A stretch of DNA of 64,000 nt from Paraburkholderia ribeironis (GCF_900019265.1 NZ_CYGX02000022.1:1-64000), one strand, 5' to 3'; counted from the first letter of the stretch, positions 26,626 to 35,662 are shown. A program made the numbers and translations. Notes: generated by a model from the sequence alone, not told the origin.

Positions 26626-27450
26626 TTAGAGGTCGGCCGGCAGCGGCGCACGCAGCCACTTCTGCGAGATCGCGTTCATCGTGCCGTCCGTGCGAGCCTT
26701 GGCAATCGTCTCGTCGACTTTCTGCTTCAGGCGCGGTTCGTTCTTGTTCAGGCCGACGTGATCCGGCGAACTGAACAGCGAAAACTTCTGCTCCGGATCG
26801 TTGGCCGGATGACGCGCGAGAATCGTGGCACCGACGTCGTTGCCGACTACCATCAACTGTACCTGACCAGAAAGAAACGCCGAAATTGCGCCGTTCGGAT
26901 CGTCGAAACGTTTGATGTTGGCGCTCGGCGGCGCGATCTTGGTGACGCTCAGATCTTCCAGCGTGCCACGCGCGACCGAGATCGACTTGCCGGCCAGGTC
27001 GGCGGCGTTTTTCACGGGCAGCGATTTCGGGCCGAACACCGCGAGGTAGTAAGGCGCGTACGGCTGCGAGAAGTCGATCACCTTTTCGCGCTCCGGCGTC
27101 TGGCCGACGGACAGCAGCATGTCGGCCTTATGGTCCGCGAGGTAGGCCATGCGGTTGTCGCCCGTAACCGGCACGAGTTCGACCTTGGCGTTGAGCGCCT
27201 TGCCGAGCAGATTGGCGACATCGATGTCGTAGCCCATCGGCTTCATGTCCGGACCGATCGAGCCGAACGGCGGGTAGTCCTCGAACACGCCGATGCGTAC
27301 CGTGCCCGACTTCGCGATGCTGTCGAGCGCATCGGCATGGGCGGGCGTCGGCAATGCGCAGAGCGCGCCGAGGCCGGTGAACGCGAGCGTCGCGGCGAGC
27401 GTGGCAAACATGCGGCGAGTGGAAGAGCGGGTAGCGGGGCGCTGATTCAT
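26626..27450 (-). CDS. Polar amino acid ABC transporter substrate-binding protein
   Basis: A 274-residue periplasmic binding protein (SBP_bac_3). A signal peptide (TLAATLAFTGLGALCALPTPAHA) precedes the two-lobe domain. The first lobe starts GTVRIGVFEDYPPFGSIGPD, with GYDIDVANLLGKAL and DMLLSVGQTPEREKVIDFSQPY. The second ends with a NAISQKWL terminal helix. Such proteins bind amino acids such as glutamine, arginine or histidine; the ligand is not assignable. It is followed by two permeases and preceded by the ATPase of a different ABC family. Confidence 0.92.
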   Translation of the reverse strand: MNQRPATRSSTRRMFATLAATLAFTGLGALCALPTPAHADALDSIAKSGTVRIGVFEDYPPFGSIGPDMKPMGYDIDVANLLGKALNAKVELVPVTGDNRMAYLADHKADMLLSVGQTPEREKVIDFSQPYAPYYLAVFGPKSLPVKNAADLAGKSISVARGTLEDLSVTKIAPPSANIKRFDDPNGAISAFLSGQVQLMVVGNDVGATILARHPANDPEQKFSLFSSPDHVGLNKNEPRLKQKVDETIAKARTDGTMNAISQKWLRAPLPADL

Positions 27451-27501
27451 GATGGGTCCTCTGTCGAAAACGTCGGTATTGGAATGGGTTGCGATAAGCG
27501 G

Positions 27502-27585
27502 CTTCAGTGCGAGTGGTTCAATGCGTGGTTCAGTGCGCGGTCCAATGGGCGGTTCAGTGCGTGGTTCAATGCGTGGTTCAGTGCG
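27502..27585. repeat. Tandem 12-bp repeat (about seven units)
   Basis: Units of GGTTCAATGCGT/GGTTCAGTGCGC run in register from 27502 to 27585. The array covers the space between the binding-protein gene and the ATPase gene and includes the stop codon of the ATPase gene, whose last codons are encoded by the repeat. Confidence 0.93.
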
Positions 27586-28651
27586 CGGCGCGTGCGGCGA
27601 TCAGCTTGCATGCGTGCGGCGGCAATTCCGCCAGCACCGGCATGCCGGGCATGAGCCCGGGCGTTTCGCGCGGCGTGGTCGCGGCGGTCAGCGTGAAGCC
27701 CGTGCAATCGATGGTGGCTTCGAGCGACGCGCCGACGTCGCGAATAAACGTGACCGTGCCGGCCAGCTGGTTCGGGCCGGCGGTATCGGACGCCGCCTTC
27801 ACGCAGATGTCTTCCGGCCGGATCAGCAAGCGGATGTCGGTACTGAGTTCCGGCACGCGCGCACTCTGCGCGACGGCGATGCGCCGGCCGCCCGGCAGAT
27901 TCACGCCGCCAGCGCCATCGCAGGTGACCGGCAGGATATTGCCGAGCCCGATGAAGTCGGCGACGAACTCGCTGACCGGATCGCGATAGATATCGAGCGG
28001 CTTGCCGACCTGGGCGATGCGTCCTTTCTCCATCACGACGATTTCATCGGCCATCGTCATCGCTTCGCGCTGGTCGTGCGTGACCATGATCGTCGTGATG
28101 CCGAGGCGTTGCTGCAGCAGGCGGATTTCCACCTGCATCGCTTCGCGCAGCTTGGCGTCGAGCGCGGACAGCGGTTCGTCGAGCAGGAGCAGTTGCGGCT
28201 GCGATGCGATCGCACGCGCGATCGCGACACGCTGGCGCTGGCCGCCCGATAGCTGCGTGACCGGCCGGTTCGCCATGTGCGGCAGCTGGATCAGCTCCAG
28301 CAGTTCGGCGACGCGGCGCGTCTGCTGGTCCTTCGCAACCTTGCGCAGCTTCAGCGGATAGGCGACGTTCTGTGCGACCGTCATGTGCGGAAACAGCGCG
28401 AGCGACTGGAACACCATGCCGAAGTCGCGCTGATTGGCGGGCAGTCGCGTGATGTCGCGGCCGGCGAAGTGGATGCTGCCCGAACTCGGCGTCTCGAGCC
28501 CGGCGATCATCCGCAGCAGCGTGGTCTTGCCGCAGCCGGACGGGCCGAGAAAGCAGACCAGCTTGCCGTCGGGCACGTTCAGATCGACGCTGTCGACGGC
28601 ATGGATCGCGCCGAAGCGGCGGGTTACGGCCTGCAACGTTAGATGGGTCAT
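27578..28651 (-). CDS. Polyamine/AEP-type ABC transporter ATP-binding protein (PotA-like)
   Basis: A 357-residue ATPase. It has Walker A GPSGCGKTT, the Q-loop FQSLALFPHMTV, signature LSGGQRQRVAIARA, Walker B LLLLDEPLSALD, the H-loop VTHDQREAM, and a C-terminal TOBE domain (about residues 270-345). These show the CUT1/polyamine subfamily, not the HisP/GlnQ subfamily that normally serves polar amino acids. The start MTHLTLQ is preferred over an upstream ATG. It completes the polyamine-type operon with the two upstream permeases and binding protein. Confidence 0.93.
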   Translation of the reverse strand: MTHLTLQAVTRRFGAIHAVDSVDLNVPDGKLVCFLGPSGCGKTTLLRMIAGLETPSSGSIHFAGRDITRLPANQRDFGMVFQSLALFPHMTVAQNVAYPLKLRKVAKDQQTRRVAELLELIQLPHMANRPVTQLSGGQRQRVAIARAIASQPQLLLLDEPLSALDAKLREAMQVEIRLLQQRLGITTIMVTHDQREAMTMADEIVVMEKGRIAQVGKPLDIYRDPVSEFVADFIGLGNILPVTCDGAGGVNLPGGRRIAVAQSARVPELSTDIRLLIRPEDICVKAASDTAGPNQLAGTVTFIRDVGASLEATIDCTGFTLTAATTPRETPGLMPGMPVLAELPPHACKLIAARAAH

Positions 28652-28700
28652 CGGATGCTCCAGCAATGTGTCGTCGTGAGTGCGCGTGCAGTGGGCGCGC

Positions 28701-29693
28701 TCAAAGCGCGACCCCTTCGTCGCCGATCAGCTTTTCGAGCAGCCAGATCAGCGCGAAGTCGATCGCCACGATGACGACGGCGAAACAGAACACGGTCGGA
28801 TCGAGCGATGACACCGTGCGGCTGTACAGCCACACCGGCAGCGTCATCGTATCGATGCTGTACAGGAAGAAGGTCACCGTGAACTCGTTGAACGACACGA
28901 TGAACGCGAACAGCATGCCGGCCAGAATGCCGGGGCGCATCAACGGCAAGACCACGTCGACGAGCGCGCGGCCGGGGCTCGCGCCCATCACACAGGCGGC
29001 TTCCTCGAACTCCGGGCCGATCGACGCGACCGACGCCGCGCAGTTCTTCACCGTGAACGGCAGCGCCAGAATCACGTGCGCGATGATCAGGCGGCCTACG
29101 CCGAGTTCGACCGGCAGCACGTTGAACACGAGCAACAGGGACAGGCCGAGCATCACCAGCGGATAGACGAGCGGCAACGCGACCAGCTGCTCGACCACGG
29201 GCTTGCCGCGAAAGCGGTAGCGCGAGAGCGCATAGGCGGCGGGCACCGAGACGAGCGTAGCGATCAGCATCGTCGAGAGCGCGACGACGAGGCTCGTGGT
29301 CAGCGCGGCGCCCATCGACAGCGTGTCGCTCGCGTCCGGCGACACGAAGCTGTGCCACGCCGCGCGATACCAGTGCAGGCCGTATGCGTGCGGCGGAAAT
29401 TCCAGCGTGTCGGCCGCGCTGAACGACATTGCGATCATCGTGAGGATCGGCAGCGCGGCGAGGAACAGCACGATCGCGGCGGCGAGCGCGGTGACCTTGC
29501 CGAGCTGGCCGGGCATCGTGCTCGATAGACGCGGCAGGAGTGACGAACGTGGCGAACGCGCTGGACCTGAACCTGGACCTGAACCTGGACCTGAACCTGG
29601 ACCTGAACCTGGACCTGGACCTGAACCTGGACCTGAACCTGGACCTGGACCTGGACCTTGCGGCAGGCCCGGGGTGCGAAGTGGCGTGCTCAT
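28701..29693 (-). CDS. Polyamine-type ABC transporter permease (PotC-like) with Gly-Pro repeat N-terminus
   Basis: A 330-residue inner-membrane permease. The first 60 residues are low-complexity Gly/Pro/Ser (PGPGPGSGPGSGPGPGSG) encoded by a hexamer repeat. The normal permease body starts near PGQLGKVTALAAAIVLFLAAL, with six membrane segments and the EAA loop EEAACVMGASPGRALVDVVLPLMRPGI. Its ATG overlaps the stop of the partner permease (ATGA). The repeat-encoded arm would face the cytoplasm before the first helix and could vary in length between strains. Confidence 0.9.
   Translation of the reverse strand: MSTPLRTPGLPQGPGPGPGSGPGSGPGPGSGPGSGPGSGPGSGPARSPRSSLLPRLSSTMPGQLGKVTALAAAIVLFLAALPILTMIAMSFSAADTLEFPPHAYGLHWYRAAWHSFVSPDASDTLSMGAALTTSLVVALSTMLIATLVSVPAAYALSRYRFRGKPVVEQLVALPLVYPLVMLGLSLLLVFNVLPVELGVGRLIIAHVILALPFTVKNCAASVASIGPEFEEAACVMGASPGRALVDVVLPLMRPGILAGMLFAFIVSFNEFTVTFFLYSIDTMTLPVWLYSRTVSSLDPTVFCFAVVIVAIDFALIWLLEKLIGDEGVAL
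29561..29658. repeat. Coding hexamer repeat (GGACCT/GAACCT)
   Basis: About sixteen 6-bp units of GGACCT and GAACCT, mostly alternating, inside the 5' end of the permease gene. On the minus strand they encode the Gly-Pro/Gly-Ser stretch. The unit length is a multiple of three, so gain or loss of units keeps the frame. Confidence 0.93.
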
Positions 29694-30748
29694 GCGTGAG
29701 GCCCTCCGGCGAGTCGCTCGGTACGGCGCACGAGCCGCTGCGAAAGCGCCATCACCGTGAGTGTGGCGACCATCAGCACGACGCCCGATGCGGAAGCCGC
29801 CGGCCAGTTGAGCAGTGGCGCGACCTGGTCGTGAACCAGCACGGCGAGCATCGGCACGCGGCGTCCGCCAAGCAGCAACGGCACGGCGAACGCACTCGCG
29901 TTGTACGCGAACACCAGCAGCGCACCGGATACGAGGCCGGGCATCGCGAGCGGCAGCAGCACGTGACGCAGCGTTTGCCAGCGCGTCGCGCCTAGCGTCG
30001 CGGCGGCTTCTTCATAGGCGGTCGAGACCGCGCGCAACGCACTCGACAGCGGCAGCACGGCGAGCGGAAACGCCGTCTGGATCAGTCCGAGCAGCACGCC
30101 ATGCTCGCGATACAACCACATCACCGGACGCTGCACGAGGCCGCTCGCGAGCAGCGCATGATTGAGCAAGCCGGCCGGCCCGAGAATGATCAGCCAGCCG
30201 TAGCCTTGCAGCAGCAGATTGACGAGCAGCGGCAGCAGTACGCCGGCGAGCAGCAGCCGTCGCGCGAGCCGCGACTGGGTGCGCGCCATCGCCAAGGCGA
30301 CGGGAATCGCCAGCAGCACCGCGCAGATCATGCTTTGAAACGCGAGTCTCAACGTGAGCCACAACGACTTGATGAAGTAGCCATCGAGCAGGTCGGCATA
30401 GTTTTGCAGCGTGAAGCCACGCCATTCGTTGCCTTGCGTGCCGAAGCTCATGCGCAGCACGACGAGCGCGGCCGCGCCGAGGACGGCGAGAAACAGCAGG
30501 ATCGGCGTGAGCAACAACCACGGCCGCGCTTTCGCGCCGGCCGTGGCCGCGCGTTGGTCCGATGCGCCACAGGCTACACCGGGCGTCGGTCCGGAGCCCG
30601 GTACCAACGCCGCAGCCGACGTTGCAGCCGACGTTGCAGCCGACGCTGCAGCCGACGCTGCATCCGACGCCACGTCCGCAGCCGCATCCGCAGACGCATC
30701 CGACGCCGATGAGCCACGCCGCGAAAAGCGCGCGAGCATCATCGTCAT
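29690..30748 (-). CDS. Polyamine-type ABC transporter permease (PotB-like) with Ala/Ser-rich N-terminus
   Basis: A 352-residue inner-membrane permease. The N-terminal 75 residues are Ala/Ser/Asp/Thr-rich (DAAADVASDAASAAASAATS), partly encoded by a 12-bp repeat. The body begins ARPWLLLTPILLFLAVLGAAAL. The EAA loop is EEAAATLGATRWQTLRHVLLPLAMPGL. Its start codon overlaps the stop of the binding-protein gene (ATGA), and its own stop overlaps the next permease start, so the whole set is translationally coupled. Confidence 0.9.
   Translation of the reverse strand: MTMMLARFSRRGSSASDASADAAADVASDAASAAASAATSAATSAAALVPGSGPTPGVACGASDQRAATAGAKARPWLLLTPILLFLAVLGAAALVVLRMSFGTQGNEWRGFTLQNYADLLDGYFIKSLWLTLRLAFQSMICAVLLAIPVALAMARTQSRLARRLLLAGVLLPLLVNLLLQGYGWLIILGPAGLLNHALLASGLVQRPVMWLYREHGVLLGLIQTAFPLAVLPLSSALRAVSTAYEEAAATLGATRWQTLRHVLLPLAMPGLVSGALLVFAYNASAFAVPLLLGGRRVPMLAVLVHDQVAPLLNWPAASASGVVLMVATLTVMALSQRLVRRTERLAGGPHA
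30606..30665. repeat. Coding 12-bp repeat in the PotB-like permease
   Basis: Four to five 12-bp units of GCCGACGTTGCA/GCCGACGCTGCA encode the Ala/Ser-rich N-terminal arm on the minus strand. Related shorter words continue to about 30710. Confidence 0.85.
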
Positions 30749-31839
30749 GCCGCGAAGATTTCGGTGTAGCGCTTGATCCATGCCGGCTGCACGGCCGCGA
30801 GTGCCTTGTCGTCATGCAGCACGGCTTTCTCGGCGATCTGCTGTGGGCTCGGCACGAACGCGCGGCTCGCGGCGGGAATTGTCGCTTTCGAATTGACCGG
30901 GCCATTCAGCACGTCGGCGGCCATGCGGCCTTGCACGCCCGCGTCGAGTGAGTGATTGATGAAGGCGTGGATCAGATCGCTGTCGCCCGGATGCGACTTG
31001 GGGATCACCGTGAACATCAATTGCGTGGCGAAGCCTTCCTTCATGCCGTAGGTCACGCCCATCTTGTACTCGGGCTTGCGGATCTGATCGGGGAAGAACG
31101 CCGGCGAATAGATGCCGCCGATATCGAGCGAACCGGTGCGGAACAGATCGGCCACCTGGTTCGGATTCTCGCCGAGCGTCATCACGTGGTCTTTCAGTTG
31201 CATCAGCTTTTTGAAGCCCGGCTCGATGTTCTGTTGCGAGCCGCCGTTCATCTTCGCGGCGATGATCGCGAGGTCGACCGCTTCGGCCCATTCGGGCGGC
31301 GGCAGGAACACGCGGCCGGCGTACTTCGGATCCCACAGTGCTTCATACGAGGTCGGTGCGCTTTTGACCGTCGCCGTGTTGTAGATCAAGCCGTCCGACC
31401 ACAACAGATAGCCGATGCCGAAGCCGTTCGCGCCGGTGCGATACTGCGGCGCGACTTCCTTCAGGTTCGGCAGCCTGTCGAGATCGGGCTTCATCAGCAG
31501 GCCGGCGTCGCCGAGGCCCGCCGCGCCGACGCCGGCCAGCGTGATGACGTCGTACGTGGGGCGCTCGCCCGCGGCCTTGACCTTGGCGACCATGCCGGAG
31601 GTGCCGTCGGCGCGATCGGCGATCACCTTCGCGCCGGTCTTCGCCGTGAAGGTGGCGGCGATATTGCGTAGCGCGGCCGCGCCGGTATCGTCCGACCAGG
31701 TCAGCAAACGCAAGGTCTTGCCGCTGAAGTTCTGTTCCGCCGCTCTCAGGTTGATGAACGGCATCGGCAACGTGGATGCCGCGAGCGCCGCACCGATCGT
31801 CTTGATGGCCTGCCTTCTACCGCGTTTGATCTCTTGCAT
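30745..31839 (-). CDS. Polyamine-type ABC transporter substrate-binding protein (PotD-like)
   Basis: A 364-residue periplasmic binding protein (SBP_bac_1/8 type). The N-terminus has an Arg-Arg motif (KRGRRQAIKTIGAALAAS), compatible with a Tat or Sec signal. The mature part begins GKTLRLLTWSDDTGAAALRNI, has YDVITLAGVGAAGLGDAGLL, and ends with KAVLHDDKALAAVQPAWIKR, as in PotD/extracellular spermidine-putrescine binders. It heads the operon and is divergent from a LysR regulator. An ATG within TTGCATGG (minus strand) with GGAGACC upstream sets the start; a longer frame to 32328 is rejected. Confidence 0.92.
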   Translation of the reverse strand: MQEIKRGRRQAIKTIGAALAASTLPMPFINLRAAEQNFSGKTLRLLTWSDDTGAAALRNIAATFTAKTGAKVIADRADGTSGMVAKVKAAGERPTYDVITLAGVGAAGLGDAGLLMKPDLDRLPNLKEVAPQYRTGANGFGIGYLLWSDGLIYNTATVKSAPTSYEALWDPKYAGRVFLPPPEWAEAVDLAIIAAKMNGGSQQNIEPGFKKLMQLKDHVMTLGENPNQVADLFRTGSLDIGGIYSPAFFPDQIRKPEYKMGVTYGMKEGFATQLMFTVIPKSHPGDSDLIHAFINHSLDAGVQGRMAADVLNGPVNSKATIPAASRAFVPSPQQIAEKAVLHDDKALAAVQPAWIKRYTEIFAA

Positions 31840-32393
31840 GGCGGTCTCCTTGTGTTGAACGCCTGTTGCCTCGTGATATTCGCCGTGACCGCTGTCGCCG
31901 CATCGCCGATCTGCGTTGCGCGTTTGCCCACCGCCCGCCACACGTCGATTGCCGGATGCCTCGTGTGTGGATGCACTGTAGGTTTGCCAAAATCCAGCGC
32001 CAAACGAAATATCCGCATGGGCGGCATGACGTAAGCTCATGCTCGGGCTCTCGCGCGAGCGTTCGTGGCGGATCGCGGCCAACTGTCGGGAACGCCGGGG
32101 CAGTGGCGCATGCGGGTTAACGTCCAGGCATCGTCGGGGCGTCGTGGTCCACGCCCAGGTATGAGCAAAGCTCGGTTCTGGTGCGTTCGCGCCGGCGTTG
32201 CGCGCCGCCGGGGTGCGGGCCGCGGCGCGCCGCCCGCTCGCCGGACGACCGCATGAGCCGGATGCATGCGCGGCGGCCCGCAGGCATCTCGTGCGGCCAA
32301 TTCGGATCGCGTATCCTGTGGGCTTCACGGGCGTGTCCGGCGATCTTCGCCGGGCCGTCCGCGCAATGATTTTTTCTGATTCTGGATAACCCG
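31840..32393. other. Divergent promoter region between the ABC operon and the LysR gene
   Basis: A 554-base gap likely to hold both promoters and LysR binding sites, which I could not delimit. It contains a very GC-rich stretch at about 32190-32260 and an AT-richer one just before the LysR ATG. No gene is supported. Confidence 0.45.
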
Positions 32394-33287
32394 ATGCGAC
32401 GTCTTCCGCCGCTCAACGCGCTGCAGATTTTCGAAACCGTCGCGCGCCATCGCAGCTTCACGCGCGCCGCCGACCATCTGTGCCTGACGCAAGGCGCGGT
32501 CAGCCGGCAGATCATCGCGCTCGAGGACTACTACAAGTTCCCGCTCTTCAAGCGTCACGCGAAAGGTTTGACGCTGACCGCCGAAGGCGAAATGCTGCTG
32601 CCGGCCGTCAAGGAGAGCTTCGCGCGCATCGAGGAGATTTCGCTGCGGCTCACGCGGCAGCGCACCGACCTCGCGCTGAAAGTGCCGACCTGCGTGATGC
32701 GCTGGATGCTGCCGAAGATCATGCGCTTCCAGGGCGAATACCCGGATCTGCATGTGCAGATCACCACGACCTGGCAACACGATGTCGATTTCCAGAGCGA
32801 GCCGTTCGACGCGGCGATCATCTACGGATCGTCACCGGGTGCGGACGTGCAGGCGGTGCCGTTGTTCGAGGAGCGTCTGACGCCGGTTTGCGCGCCCGAT
32901 CTGCTGAAGGACAAGCCGCTCGCTCACGTGAGCGATCTGGCGCGCCACACGCTGCTCCATCCGACGCGCGATCATCGCGACTGGAAGACGTGGCTCGCCA
33001 GGGTGACCGAGCTGGATGCGGCGAATGCTGGAGCGGTCGACGCCGAACTCGGCCCGAGCTTCGACACGCTCGACATGGCGACCAACGCCGCATTGCAAGG
33101 CTTCGGCGTCGCCATCAGCGATCTCGCGCTGATCGACGAGGACGTCGCGGCGAAGCGGCTGGTGCGGCCGTTCGATACGGTGCTCAAGACTGGCTGGCGC
33201 TATTACTTCGTCTATCCGGAGTCAGTCGCGCATCAGCAGAAGCTGAATCTGTTCCGCGACTGGATCGCCGCGCATTGGCAAGAGTAG
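32394..33287 (+). CDS. LysR-family transcriptional regulator (GcvA-like)
   Basis: A 297-residue regulator. The N-terminal winged helix is LNALQIFETVARHRSFTRAADHLCLTQGAVSRQI, as in the GcvA/AmpR branch. The effector domain follows (from about residue 92, LALKVPTCVMRWMLPKIMRF), with the common W..WLA helix. It is divergent from the polyamine-type operon and most likely controls it, sensing its substrate or a related amine. The ATG follows TCTGGATAACCCG without a strong ribosome site. Convergent with chaA. Confidence 0.92.
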   Translation: MRRLPPLNALQIFETVARHRSFTRAADHLCLTQGAVSRQIIALEDYYKFPLFKRHAKGLTLTAEGEMLLPAVKESFARIEEISLRLTRQRTDLALKVPTCVMRWMLPKIMRFQGEYPDLHVQITTTWQHDVDFQSEPFDAAIIYGSSPGADVQAVPLFEERLTPVCAPDLLKDKPLAHVSDLARHTLLHPTRDHRDWKTWLARVTELDAANAGAVDAELGPSFDTLDMATNAALQGFGVAISDLALIDEDVAAKRLVRPFDTVLKTGWRYYFVYPESVAHQQKLNLFRDWIAAHWQE

Positions 33288-33315
33288 GCCGGCGCAGCGT
33301 AGTGGGCGCATGGCC

Positions 33316-33400
33316 TCACGCCACGCCACGTCACGTCACGTCACGTCACGTCACATCACGCCACGTCACGTCACGCCACGCCACGCCACGCCACCTCACG
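33316..33400. repeat. Seventeen 5-bp tandem units between LysR and chaA
   Basis: Seventeen contiguous pentamers, nearly all TCACG or CCACG, in perfect register. The array reaches into the end of the chaA gene, whose stop codon (33396-33398 on the minus strand) lies in the last unit. Confidence 0.95.
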
Positions 33401-34478
33401 GCGCGAACGACAGAAACAGATACGCTGCGAACAGCGACAGATGCACCGCGCCTTGCAGAATCGTCGTGCGTCCGGTGCTGAGCGTGAGCGTGGCGACCAC
33501 CAGCGTGAGCGCGAGCAACACGGTTTCCTTGCCGTTGATGCCGAGCACGAGCGGCTGACCGGTGGCGAGAAACACGCCGGCGACGGTCGGAATAGTCAGG
33601 CCGATACTGGCCAGCGCCGAACCGAGCGCGAGATTCAGGCTGTTCTGCAGGCGATCGGCGCGCGCCGCGCGCACCGCGGCCAGCCCTTCGGGCAACAGCA
33701 CCAGCGAGGCGATCACGATACCGACCACCGCCGGCGGCGCGCCCGCTTTCTGGACCGCGACTTCCACGACCGGCGACAGCACCTTCGCGAGCAGCACCAC
33801 CGCGACGAGGCAGACCAGCAGCAACACGCTGGCTAGCAGTGCGAGGCTGGCGCCCGGCGGCGCGGCATGGACATCTTCGTCGGGCACGTCGGCAAGGAAG
33901 TAATCGCGATGGCGCACGGTCTGCACGAATACGAACACGCCATACAGCACCAGCGACGAAACCCCGGCGAACGCCAGTTGCGAAGGCGACAGGATCGGCC
34001 CGACACTGGTGATCGTGTAGTTCGGCATGACGAGCGTCAGCACCGACAACGACGCGAGCACCGCCAGCGCGGCCGCCGCGCCGCGGCTCTGAAAGTCCTG
34101 CTCCAGATGCCGGATGCCGCCCACCGTCACGCAAATGCCGACGATCCCGTTACACACGATCATCACCGCGGCGAACACCGTGTCGCGCGCCAGCCCGGCC
34201 TTTTCAGGGCCGGAGGTCAGCATCACCGAGACGATCAACGCCACCTCGATCACGGTGACAGCTACCGCCAGCACCAGCGTGCCGAACGGCTCGCCGATGC
34301 GATGCGCGACCACTTCCGCGTGGTGCACCGCTGCGAAGACGGCCGCACACAACGCCACGCCGACCAGCACGAGCAACAGTACGTTGTCCGGCATCGCATA
34401 CGCGGCGCCGAGCACGATCCACGCGATGAACGGCACAGCCAGGGTCCAGCGGGGCAGAACGGTCGTGGGGGCGGTCAT
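33396..34478 (-). CDS. chaA: Calcium/proton (sodium/proton) antiporter, ChaA type
   Basis: A 360-residue inner-membrane cation/proton antiporter of the CaCA superfamily. The two inverted alpha-repeat motifs are present: GEPFGTLVLAVAVTVIEVALI and LLPEGLAAVRAARADRLQNS, the latter followed by LNLALGSALASIGLTIP, with the acidic Glu residues essential in both. About eleven hydrophobic segments are visible. It exports Ca2+, Na+ or K+ in exchange for protons. Transcribed alone, convergent with the LysR gene. Confidence 0.93.
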   Translation of the reverse strand: MTAPTTVLPRWTLAVPFIAWIVLGAAYAMPDNVLLLVLVGVALCAAVFAAVHHAEVVAHRIGEPFGTLVLAVAVTVIEVALIVSVMLTSGPEKAGLARDTVFAAVMIVCNGIVGICVTVGGIRHLEQDFQSRGAAAALAVLASLSVLTLVMPNYTITSVGPILSPSQLAFAGVSSLVLYGVFVFVQTVRHRDYFLADVPDEDVHAAPPGASLALLASVLLLVCLVAVVLLAKVLSPVVEVAVQKAGAPPAVVGIVIASLVLLPEGLAAVRAARADRLQNSLNLALGSALASIGLTIPTVAGVFLATGQPLVLGINGKETVLLALTLVVATLTLSTGRTTILQGAVHLSLFAAYLFLSFAP

Positions 34479-34852
34479 TCGGGCTTCCTATTGATGCTTG
34501 TTCGCCGACTGGGGCACACGGACGCCACCCGAGTTTGAAGCGGGCGCGGCGCCAGATCAATGGGGCGACGCGGCACGCTGAAGATGGGGGCTGCGACTTG
34601 CATCGCGGTGGTTATTCTTGCGAGACCTGCGTGTAAGACCCGCTTGCAAGACCTTCTTGCAGGACCGGTTGCACGCGATGGCGCGCTTCGGGCGTTGCAG
34701 TGTGGGGCGGTTCCGGTGGCCTGCGCGGACGTACCGGATGGATCGCGATGCGCAGCGGCGAACCGGAAACCGGTTCAAACTGACTGCGGGCGCTCATGTC
34801 ATTCGTTCGGACATGGGCGCCCGCATGTTTCTCTACAGCCGATCTACCTAGG
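34479..34852. other. Intergenic region, no gene supported
   Basis: A 374-base gap upstream of chaA and downstream of the BON gene. It contains imperfect copies of a CTTGCAAGACC-like word at about 34620-34675. Nothing coding or RNA-like was recognised. Confidence 0.4.
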
Positions 34853-35215
34853 TTACTGGCCGCCCTCTGCACGAATCGTCAGCGCGTTCTTGACCGACTT
34901 CACGCCAGCCACGCCTTGCGCAGCTTGCGTCGCGGCGTCGATCTGCGACTGCTCAGGCACCGAGCCGGCCAGCGTCACGTCACCGCTGTGCGCGCGCACC
35001 GTGATGTGCGCCACACTCACGCCCTTCGTCTTCGCCAGCGCGCTGCGGACCTTTTTCGACAGAGCGCGGTCCGCTGCATGAGCCTCCTTGGTAACCTGCT
35101 TGGCGCTCGGCGCCATCGCTTCGGCCGGGCTGGCAGCATCTTGTGCGTAGGCATTGATGGACGCCAGAACGATCAGCGCGCCGCCGATCATCTTGATTGC
35201 CGGGAATGCTTTCAT
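34853..35215 (-). CDS. BON-domain periplasmic protein
   Basis: A 120-residue exported protein. The signal peptide (KMIGGALIVLASINAYAQ) is followed by a short spacer and a single BON domain (DRALSKKVRSALAKTKGV to GVAGVKSVKNALTIR) with the conserved Gly of SGDVTLAGSV. BON domains bind phospholipid or envelope components; single-domain proteins like this usually act in envelope stress. AGGAGA lies 8 bases before the ATG. It stands alone. Confidence 0.9.
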   Translation of the reverse strand: MKAFPAIKMIGGALIVLASINAYAQDAASPAEAMAPSAKQVTKEAHAADRALSKKVRSALAKTKGVSVAHITVRAHSGDVTLAGSVPEQSQIDAATQAAQGVAGVKSVKNALTIRAEGGQ

Positions 35216-35662
35216 TCAATTTTCTCCTGTTGTCTTAAGGACTAATTCCCCGGATGGGGACGGTGTGCTGCACCTACGAATACATCGGATCAGTACTGAA
35301 TGGAACGGATACGGCCAGCCGTGCGAATTCGTTCATGCGTCGCAAGGCCGTGCTGCAGGCCGAAGCACACGATACCTCAATTGGTGCCATGTTGATGCAA
35401 CGTGGCACGGAAGTGAGGTTTTGGTACAACGAATCGGCCGATCGAGGCAGGTTGATGGCGCTGTCTCGCGGTATCGTCTGATGCGAAACTGATCAGTTGA
35501 CGGCCGGCGGGACGCAGAGGTTGCGCGCTTGTTGCCCGTTTGTTCCGCACTTGTTCCGCATTTGTTCCGCGCTAGTTGCGCGTTTTGTCCGGGCTTTGCC
35601 GCGTTCCTCCGTGCCATTCTTCACGTCTCGCGTAGTGCGCTTCCAGAATCAGGGCCGACCGC
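35216..35662. other. Intergenic region with short repeats
   Basis: A 447-base gap between divergent genes. Three tandem TTGTTCCGC-like words occur at about 35540-35572. A plus-strand frame at 35254-35481 lacks family similarity and a good ribosome site, so it is not called. Confidence 0.4.

Noticed and set aside
30745..32328. A 527-residue version of the PotD-like protein
   Set aside because: The extra N-terminal part is Arg/Ala-rich and precedes a proper signal sequence and ribosome site at 31839.
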